NCBI RefSeq assembly: GCF_047974105.1
Contig: NZ_JBHYRS010000002.1
Coordinates: 62,001 to 126,000 of the forward strand
DNA from: Mitsuokella sp047974105
GTDB lineage: Bacteria; Bacillota; Negativicutes; Selenomonadales; Selenomonadaceae
Direction: 5' to 3'
DNA length: 64,000 nt
The translations under genes were made by a program, and so were the position numbers. Shown here piece after piece: positions 57,601 to 61,160 of the stretch (positions are counted from its first letter, which is position 1; each line of letters starts with the position of its first letter). The notes below the pieces were generated by a model that ran no database searches, was not told the origin of the DNA, and saw nothing but the letters and a program-made list of their open reading frames with translations.

Positions 57601-58014
57601 CCGATTGTCGCAGCTTACCTGCCTTCGCCGGATTCGCCGGTCCGCGCGGAAAACGATGAGCTCAAGGAACTTCTGGCACGCCAGACGGCCATCCTTGAAA
57701 AACTCACGGAGCAGAAGACGGGCCAGCCCGCTGCCGCAGCTCCGGCTGTCAGCGGCGACGACCTCTATCCGGATGTGCCGGAAAATCACTGGGCCTATGA
57801 CTTTGTCGGCAAACTCGCCAAAGCCGGAGTCCTCAAAGGCTGCAGCGTAGAAGACCCTGTAAACAACCCGATGCTCACGCGCAACGACTTCGCTCAGATT
57901 CTCTACACGGCCCTCAAGAACGGCGCCACGAAAGACCCCGCCCTCAACAAAGACGGCGGACTCAATCATCTGGCCAGCGAATTCCGCGCCGAACTCAAAA
58001 ATGTCAAACGCTGA
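45625..58014 (+). CDS. Giant trimeric autotransporter adhesin with C-terminal SLH motif
   Basis: A 4,129-residue type Vc (YadA/Hia-like) adhesin. Residues 1-25 form an extended signal peptide region (MNKIYKVIYNRARNMYQVVSE), followed by a hydrophobic signal ending near GWAADG. YadA-type head repeats (AIGxxAxAxGxxSxALG) occupy about residues 405-925 and 1030-1190. A very long Thr/Asn/Ser-rich stalk follows, with repeated GLTITNGPSV, neck-like DAVNxxQL and Hia-like modules. The neck coiled coil (INQLDRAVNRLDSRINRV) and YadA barrel anchor (ALAALHPGDY to TWKMGK) end near residue 3936. Unusually, the chain continues with a Pro/Thr linker, a short coiled coil (ENDELKELLARQTAILEKL) and an SLH motif (DLYPDVPENHWAYDFVGKL to LTRNDFAQILY, about 4046-4098). 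The start follows AAGGTGGGG. A strong terminator ends it. Confidence 0.93.
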   Translation: MNKIYKVIYNRARNMYQVVSEIVHSRGKTRSLQSRVRPQSLARLVAATLLAMSIGLPVGWAADGDSAGTTTSDTTTATTKITSGNTDSVTGGDVYTEVRPTADKNYVKSTQTTAENLTSLDTQVKKNETAIATNTSSIAAKADKTDLDSKANTSMDNLSDAGKQVIQALMEIQNSGNVTVSSTTTTAGVKTYTITVKTDGAVASGNTGIVSGGTLYSEVRPTTDGTYVKSAKTTAENLTALDTQVNTNTTDISNLKNLSNITTDGKTAIKNLLSVVGDNDQVTVTPSEDSTSGMKTYTVSVKKNGKISATDENIVTGKTVYEYFNQQIGTVANGTYVKSGNTIAANLANLDTNLKNVIDAIGLDENDTTQSYTSKLNKYFKVNPEITTSTDGTKTYAADAAANGTNSIAIGPSAQAGESTKDATTSTTTVTGGTSSTAVGDSAKANGDKSVALGYSAQVLNTTDTTGATTTTISGGVALGDEAKVNGASDATAIGTKAQVNETARGGIAIGKNAVTGEDKGTVTVGDVTANVAAIGGADSVALGTNAAANGSEALALGNGAQVKNYTTQAGTTVTKTLSTGSTAIGDEAVVEGANNALALGSGAAITGTGTNSDNSMALGKSATVTNATDAIAEGSSAAVADGANNGIALGNTAKANTSNTTAIGYKASATGAGAVAIGENTSTNTEGGVSIGSGTSASGKSIVIGYATDTDGTTVKTESQNLNAIAIGNGAQANVNDSVSIGHQAGMNTSEGRTSGYGSLIAIGTNAGNNVKGMQNVALGSGAGSNVKSSYNVAIGSNAGAGINYAADKDTNPQNGYNISIGVDANYQSADANAKNIMESIAIGHSTNAVSNAIAMGYNTTASGDKSMALGYNATAADTDSIALGDKASAGGGNIAIGSGSLAPSITTYGTSYLTNNTNVDGYVSLGGQTSATTSKTVLRRISNVADGSADQDAVTVAQLKAAYTDLEGTIKTTDTKISDTYTQSAIDTKIANVESKITNAQTKYFSINTSSDTLTANADNSGATTEGAADAMAIGPNASATKAKAVAIGNNVLASGKGSIAIGTADNPATSTTTTAGGNTSANPHVTSAEGSNSVAVGTSSIAQTDNSVAIGTRASVYTSDVTDSTTGTTTKVGQQSVAIGYQAETRNTNAISIGSDAKAYRNGSTAVGHSAFAQGADSVVVGTSSTANGDDSGILGKSNTINGSNTYAVGSENNVNGNWGAVSYSNINGSKNTITPISDTSGSTVHGMNNLSVTGNSNTINQGSYSDTVNNISILGNSNSVTGDNEDSGNAGTTTNITVIGGSNTIAGKDGAGFDGYGIGTWKTLERTTVIGYGNTVNQAGNSTLSSLANTQILGNDVTATLGNSVYLGTGAAAKTANLADSTTLTEAETKAADAVDTTGKTDTEIATAQAEAKAKARYAENLKAMKKSGTTAGLQTLNTDTTYDDGTSYSYAGSTPTGVVTVGKVGSERRIQNVAAGLVSASSTDAVNGSQLYALTRQLRFGGDNSTFGATSDADTNVIARGSAQTLAITGGGVGVTTSTTNGVTTTTVDSTKLTDKNISVIADTDANALNVKLASNLTSLNTAQLGTGSGDSYQETIKLDGTGTNGGTLTLDDAKGANGVTLRTSGSATTKDLSGTAATRLLVNDKTVATMDDGMTVGGDSGTDSKLKLNSKLTIKGGINSQNAANRLNDTNSNIGVTSDGNGTLTVKLSKDVVLGNYQSGTETTDKSGTLRVNGGSYYSMDNGSSISLYKSVGTADGSSKYPASGDTLGVTMGMTSKNGGYIGLFDGSGANEKYIFSGDTVNGIPRIQYNNGTTTGTTYSLATLNDGTNYKDDAGNSVSVALNKTLTLSGGATTDSTKTVANWTTGNISVVSSADTTDGTANGNGTMSIRLAKNLDLSGDGSLKTGATTISNSGLTNGSTTLNGTGLTITNGPSVTTSGITANGKIAKVTAGTDNTDAANVAQIKAATTEVEAGDNVASVTKEQGRNQQNIYKVNVKDLTYTANGTSKTTSLEKGLSFAAGTNTTAEIDNTTGAIKINATHNKLNANGSATKATADSNAVTLTLTDADNNTTTTALTDTYTTVSKDADTKTVTFKRNDGESQTLKLEDLGGITAAQDKYVMGGTVSYDDNGTGTASLTGNNGLTATITGLKNTKVSSGTASYIDATGAATVNGTATLTMNDGTKATITGLQNDYITTATVTSTGTNKNHVTLTRLGGGTVDVNLNPILDNYSLSDYRLVGNGDTQDKAYTVGSDGTVTLNVVDSKNAANKKTIQITGLASQSGVNASRTTVTSSDSSVKVTDSTSNSNTHTYDIQVDYTKIPSNLKVQYSGDNGITGSNTMDKATAFNGTAGQIETAATDGKVSFQLAKDITGIDSVTTGNAKLDTNGLTINENGTEKVAITSSKVNMGGNVVSNMGGAVNDNDAATLGQVKSARTLLQQGTNTKLTDSENGNQHTYTVNVDNLAVKANGTGTTTVELAKGINFNNGTNTTSTVDAQGNVTIDTKNLNVKVNGTNSSSVTMDTGLDFVNGTNTTADVTNGKVSFNVSDDAIKAQAKSAVSLNAGDNVTIGTPTETDTNKTYTISVDNLKLQANSVDAGSRKLADGLNFANDSNTKVSVSNGTITYGLKDDISLTSVKTGNSSLNTKGLTITNGPSVLASGINAGDQAITNVASGGDTDTNAANISDVKRLVADASSTTTSTGFKVKGDDATAKTVQLGKQLNVTGGATSDLTDGNVGVTTSADAQGNATLSVKLKKDIDLGTTGSVKTGATTMNNAGITNGSMSLTNTGLTITNTDASKQVSLTTSGVSMGSQRVQNVADGKADTDAVNLKQLKNARTVVAAGSNVSSVDVKDATDDSNQKTYTVNVDNLSVKANNETAKNVTLKTGLTFNNGTNTTAVVGDNGITYNLNDTISLTKVTTGNSSLDTNGLTITGGPSVTTSGINAGSKKITNVANGETASDAVNKGQLDALQTQVTNSSWTLSGKDDSSNAVTAKIGNGKKVTYNNGNYTKSVVSKDDAGNAAVKVDVTTGTLTAKTDGTIASTDGVATTGDVATAVNSAAWTIEDADHADNAQTVKAGDTVALKAGDNLLLSQDGKKFTYSLNKVVTGMTSVTAVDDKQNTSVLNGEGLKVTDAQGNALTQHATEVRLHDANKAADDTTTDVVLNKQGLQNGGHTITGVADGKVVAGSQEAVNGGQLYALQQKVGSGWKITGNNTASTTSIGADKTVSFINGKNSTVTVSGSDSGATVKVDVDTATLSTKDNKAVASGSGVADAGEVAEAINNAAWTVEKAGSEAQAQQVKADTTVTFGNDENLTLSQNGTAFTYGLASNVDISTIRLGGTKGADGVWTGGIYIGKQVGGGANANDGNYITGLGNTAWDLSKVVDDRAATEGQLKAAINQVTIASQSGGFGLRDADGNTVTQMLGQTVSIVGDTEYAPDGKTITKQGNITTEADSKNIGGIKVKLSDNVKLADTGSLTVGQSKVTNGKVELDNTTDTSKKIMLDSSTGTAAVGGVIVNGSEKTVTGLSNTNWDATKANVAVSAGGYQGSTKAATESQLAAAISQATTTAQNNELHVQAGTYNVTTKTDAQTGAKTNSVTMNIVDGAGATKGQVVINDVAKASDLGDTTQLADAVKTKNGDNYQTTSVVEAVNNLNTKVDNRVGDNQYSAVTNKDIDVQDGDSSTTAIAKLNKRMTDIYTTAGQHTTVSNSDKNLILTKTENGATNYQIDLNKEKLDLGNVTIKGNEGSIAAKSMTADTFTAGSTVVNNDGVKVGDKSALTGDTLKVNGKTYVSGDGINANSQKITNVADGSNDGDAVNVKQVNELAAQQNAAINQNASNINQLDRAVNRLDSRINRVGAGAAALAALHPGDYDPNDKVDFAAGFGNYRGASAAAVGVYYHPDETTTMSVGASFGGGENMVNAGVTWKMGKDSGHMRKQAVRTVPVQFVAANTAAAVPVSAANAAVKTPAPTTTTTTTTAANGQQVPIVAAYLPSPDSPVRAENDELKELLARQTAILEKLTEQKTGQPAAAAPAVSGDDLYPDVPENHWAYDFVGKLAKAGVLKGCSVEDPVNNPMLTRNDFAQILYTALKNGATKDPALNKDGGLNHLASEFRAELKNVKR

Positions 58015-58082
58015 CCTCCGCTGACTTTTGGCAGCAGGTCAAAGCAGTCGGACAAGGCAGAATTAAAATGATGCCATAAAAC

Positions 58083-58135
58083 AAAAAGGAAGTTCCTTCA
58101 CGTTATCGCGTTATCGTGAAGGAACTTCCTTTTTT
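58083..58135. terminator. Strong bidirectional terminator
   Basis: A 20-bp perfect stem (58083-58102 with 58115-58134) with A5/T5 ends. It separates the autotransporter gene from the convergent DNPH1-like gene. Confidence 0.92.
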
Positions 58136-58174
58136 ACTGCTCAGTGTGAGCCATTCGCCTTTTGTGCTTTGCCG

Positions 58175-58597
58175 TCATATATGACGATTTCCTAAAATCT
58201 CATCAATCACCGGCAGGATTTCCTCGAGTTTTTCATACGGGTGAATGTGGAAATACGTATCGCCCGTGAGCATCGCGGAAAGGTCCGTCTGCGAATGTCG
58301 GTAAAAAATATGACAGGGAATGCCAAAACGCTCGGCATACGCGAGCTCGTACCCGACACCGAGAGAAGGATTCGTGCATTCGGCAATCACCACATCCGCA
58401 CGGCGCAGCCAGCCCGTGTCCTGCTCATAAATCAGCTGGTCGCGGCGGCCCTGCTCATGGGCATTGAGGTCGAGATTGCCGACATGCTCCGTGAGCACGG
58501 TATCCGTTTTCTGGATATAGGCGATGATTTTTTGATAAAGCGCGGCATCCGCGCGCCCGCCGCGGATACTGCCGGCAAAGTAAACATTTCGATTCAT
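58175..58597 (-). CDS. DNPH1/nucleoside 2-deoxyribosyltransferase-like N-hydrolase
   Basis: A 140-residue protein closely following the pattern of DNPH1 (Rcl), which hydrolyses the glycosidic bond of deoxynucleoside 5'-monophosphates. Seen: VYFAGSIRGGR with Y6, LTEHVG, HEQGRRDQLIYEQDTGWL, the ADVVIAECTNPSLGVGYEL block with D68 and the catalytic glutamate E84. This spacing matches DNPH1 better than the longer Lactobacillus deoxyribosyltransferases. It is cytosolic. It may clean up modified dNMPs or take part in nucleotide salvage. A P-loop kinase-like gene lies upstream on the other strand, with repeat elements between. Confidence 0.85.
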   Translation of the reverse strand: MNRNVYFAGSIRGGRADAALYQKIIAYIQKTDTVLTEHVGNLDLNAHEQGRRDQLIYEQDTGWLRRADVVIAECTNPSLGVGYELAYAERFGIPCHIFYRHSQTDLSAMLTGDTYFHIHPYEKLEEILPVIDEILGNRHI

Positions 58598-58659
58598 TTT
58601 TTAGCCACGTCCTTCTATAAATATGATAAGATAATACTTGGCAGTTAAGGCGTCAGGGA

Positions 58660-58748
58660 AAGGCGGCGGGAAGAAGATACTAACCAACGTTCCGCGCAGC
58701 AGGCTGAAGCTCCACTTATGGTTAGTATCTTCTTCCCACCTTACAATC
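58660..58748 (-). repeat. Palindromic-arm element, copy 2 (inverted relative to copy 1)
   Basis: Perfect 18-bp arms (58668-58685 with 58720-58737) enclose a 34-nt core (58686-58719). On the minus strand the core equals the core of copy 1 (42165-42198) except for one base. The outer ends also match copy 1: GATTGTAAGG (58739-58748, minus) and GCCGCCTT (58660-58667, minus). The arms are different in sequence but still self-complementary. Confidence 0.8.
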
Positions 58749-58789
58749 TATCGTACTAAAAAACTTTGATACTAGTTAGTAAAAGCGAG

Positions 58790-58902
58790 GGGCAAAGCCC
58801 CAAAGCGTCCCCCTTCGAGGCGAAGAAGGAGAAAAGCCGGCAAAGAGGGGATGGCTGTTCAGCCGGCCACGTGGAGCGGGGAACAGCCATCCCCGCCTTG
58901 CC
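58790..58902. repeat. Hairpin cluster
   Basis: Small hairpins (GGGGC-AAA-GCCCC at 58790-58802; TTCG-AGG-CGAA near 58814-58824) precede a 14-bp perfect stem, 58847-58860 with 58881-58894. The 20-nt loop of that stem (58861-58880) carries GGCCACGTGGAGCG, shared with the nested palindrome at 41862-42048 on the opposite strand with one mismatch. Confidence 0.65.
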
Positions 58903-58972
58903 ATCGCCAACTGTCCCTCATTTCCACGAATCCATCCCGCGAATTATATATATGAGTATAGGAGAGTATCGA

Positions 58973-59488
58973 ATGAAAGTCATTAATTTCTACGGTGGTG
59001 CCGCCATCGGCAAGAGCACGATTGCCGCGGATATGTATTCCAAGCTTAAACGCATGGGCTACCGCACGGAGCTGGTCGGCGAATTTGCCAAGTGGCTCTG
59101 GTACCAGAATGCCACGGATATCGTCGAGGACCAGCTTTATCTTTTTGCCGAGCAGGCCCACCGCACGCGCACGCTCGAAAAATACAACGTCGACTTCGCC
59201 ATCTGCGACTCGCCGCTGCCCTTAAACATCATCTACAACCGCGAGCCCTCCGAGGCCTTTGACACCCTTGTCATGCAGGAATTTAACCGCTACGACAATC
59301 TCAACTACCTCCTGCGCCGCAACGACGAATTCCTCGCCGTCGACGGCCGCCCCGAGACGGACCTGCCGCGCGCCAAAGAAAAAGACCAGCAGATCCTTTC
59401 CGTTCTCGAGAAATACAACGTACCGTATACCGTCATATCCCCGTGGGAGACAGATAGGGTCCTGCTGGACCTAAAAATCAAGAGGTAA
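58973..59488 (+). CDS. P-loop ATPase/nucleotide kinase-like protein (AAA_28-like)
   Basis: A 171-residue small P-loop NTPase. Walker A is GGAAIGKS (residues 8-15) after the strand MKVINFY. Other blocks are LVGEFAKWLWYQ, IVEDQLYLFAEQAHRTRTLE, the acidic strand FAICDSPLPLNIIYN (Walker B-like D) and a lid-like RRNDEFLAVDGRPETDLPRAKEKD. Similar small proteins occur in phages and near NadR-type kinases; a nucleoside or nucleotide kinase role is plausible but unproven. The ATG at 58973 follows GGAGAG by six bases. An ATG at 58952 is possible but lacks a site. The stop abuts the cfa stop with no base between. Confidence 0.75.
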   Translation: MKVINFYGGAAIGKSTIAADMYSKLKRMGYRTELVGEFAKWLWYQNATDIVEDQLYLFAEQAHRTRTLEKYNVDFAICDSPLPLNIIYNREPSEAFDTLVMQEFNRYDNLNYLLRRNDEFLAVDGRPETDLPRAKEKDQQILSVLEKYNVPYTVISPWETDRVLLDLKIKR

Positions 59489-60664
59489 TTAATACCAACG
59501 CGTCATCGGCAGCTCGTTGTTGTTGCCCTTCGTCATGAGCACCTGATGAATGTCGATGTAGCCGATATAGAAGGCCGCCGCGCAGCCGCAGAGGTAGAGG
59601 TCCCACATGCGGACGAATTCTTCGCCCTTCCAGCCCGCGACTTTGTCGTGAACGGCGAGGAAGTTCTTGTACCAGCAGCGCAACGTCTTGTAGTAATGGC
59701 GGCGCAGGCTCTCGACATCGAGCACGCGGAAGTCGGCGTCGTAGGCATGCGAAATGAGTTCACGCAGCGACGGCAGCGTGCCGCCCGGGAAGATGTACTT
59801 GCGGATCCACGGCTCCGAGACAACTTCGTCATGGCCCGTAATCGTGTGCAGCAGGAAAATGCCGCCTTCTTTCAGGAGATGGTTGGCCGTTTCCATGTAC
59901 GTTGCGTAATTCGAGCGGCCGACATGCTCCATCATACCGACGCTGACAATGCGGTCGAATTTAAGCCCTTTGTCCTCAAGGTCGCGGTAGTCGATGAGCT
60001 CAATCGTCACGAGGTCATCAAGACCTTCTGCCTTGATGCGTTCCTGACTCTTTTTCCACTGTTCCTTGCTCAGCGTGCAGCCGTAGCCCTTGACGCCGTA
60101 TTTCTTCGCGGCCTCAATGAGCAAGAAGCCCCAGCCGCAGCCGATATCGAGGAGCGTCATGCCCTGTTTCAGATAGAGTTTTTCGAGGATGTAGTCGACC
60201 TTGTTGCGCTGAGCCTGCTCAAGCGTGTCGTCGTCATGCTTGAAGTAAGCACAGGAATAACTCATCGTCGGGTCGAGCCAGAGTTTATAGAATTCATTGC
60301 CCAGGTCATAATGAGAGGAAACCTCTTTGGCCTGGTCTTTTTTCTTTTCCGACATATAGAGGATGCTGCGCAGGCCCTTGCGGTCGAGCGAGAAGCGGTC
60401 GGCCTGTTCGAGGAACGTGCAGAGCATGTGGAAGAGGTCGCCCTTGATTTCAATATCGCCGCGCATATAGGCCTCGCCAAGCGCCAGCTCCGTCGACTCC
60501 AAGAGCTCCTTCTTCGGCACATCCTTGTGGATGACGACCGTGAACTCCGGTTCACCCTGACCAATCGTGTACGTCTCGTCATGCATCTCGACATTGAAGC
60601 AGTGCTTGTCGAAATGCTCGAGATAATGCAGGAAAAAATTGTCCATCAACTTTTGAAAATGCAT
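59489..60664 (-). CDS. cfa: Cyclopropane-fatty-acyl-phospholipid synthase
   Basis: A 391-residue SAM-dependent enzyme that converts cis double bonds of membrane phospholipid acyl chains to cyclopropane rings, at the inner membrane face. Seen: the N-terminal lipid-binding domain, the family block HYDLGNEFYKLWLD (about residues 118-131) with TMSYSCAYF, and the SAM motif LLDIGCGWGF (171-180). YGCTLSKEQ, VSVGMMEHVG, the IRKYIFPGG block and the conserved C-terminal FVRMWDLYLCGCAAAF are also present. Typical length. AAAGGGG lies nine bases before the ATG. Probably transcribed alone. Its gene end abuts the convergent kinase-like gene. Confidence 0.95.
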   Translation of the reverse strand: MHFQKLMDNFFLHYLEHFDKHCFNVEMHDETYTIGQGEPEFTVVIHKDVPKKELLESTELALGEAYMRGDIEIKGDLFHMLCTFLEQADRFSLDRKGLRSILYMSEKKKDQAKEVSSHYDLGNEFYKLWLDPTMSYSCAYFKHDDDTLEQAQRNKVDYILEKLYLKQGMTLLDIGCGWGFLLIEAAKKYGVKGYGCTLSKEQWKKSQERIKAEGLDDLVTIELIDYRDLEDKGLKFDRIVSVGMMEHVGRSNYATYMETANHLLKEGGIFLLHTITGHDEVVSEPWIRKYIFPGGTLPSLRELISHAYDADFRVLDVESLRRHYYKTLRCWYKNFLAVHDKVAGWKGEEFVRMWDLYLCGCAAAFYIGYIDIHQVLMTKGNNNELPMTRWY

Positions 60665-61160
60665 GGGAAAAACCCCTTTCTTCTACAATTCGAGGGGACC
60701 GCAAGTGAGCGAATGCCTCTCATTTTAGATACTTTACAAAACCCTTTCGACAGAATTTCCGCAAAACCCTCTTTTATCATGAAAAAAAGTTATCGTATCA
60801 TAGGAAAATTTACAGCAGAACGGAGAAAAGAGAAAAAGATTTTTTTCTGATAACATGGAAGTATATGAAAAATTAGAGGAACTTCATGAAATCTTTATGC
60901 AGCTCTCAGATACATTCGTTTTCGTTTTACGCCAGATAAAGACTTTTAGAGAACACAAAGTGTAATTTAATGCTAGCCCCAATGATAATGACAATAGTCT
61001 GCTGTAGAATTACAAGTAATAAAAGTTATTTATTACCGCGATTTATAAAAATGGAACGATTTTCAAGAAACAGGACAAGCATGTCGTGGAGGACACGCCC
61101 TGTACATCCTTCCAGATATAAATCACGCAAAATGTGTCTTTATCATGGAGGGAAAGCACG
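60665..61160. other. AT-rich intergenic region before the second autotransporter gene
   Basis: About 500 bp between the divergent cfa and autotransporter starts. It must hold both promoters, but no clear -35/-10 pair stands out. A 36-codon open frame (60855-60965) has no ribosome-binding site. No repeat or RNA gene was recognised. Confidence 0.5.

Noticed and set aside
60855..60965. A 36-residue open frame between cfa and the second autotransporter gene
   Set aside because: No ribosome-binding site and no recognised motif. It could be a small protein gene but cannot be supported.
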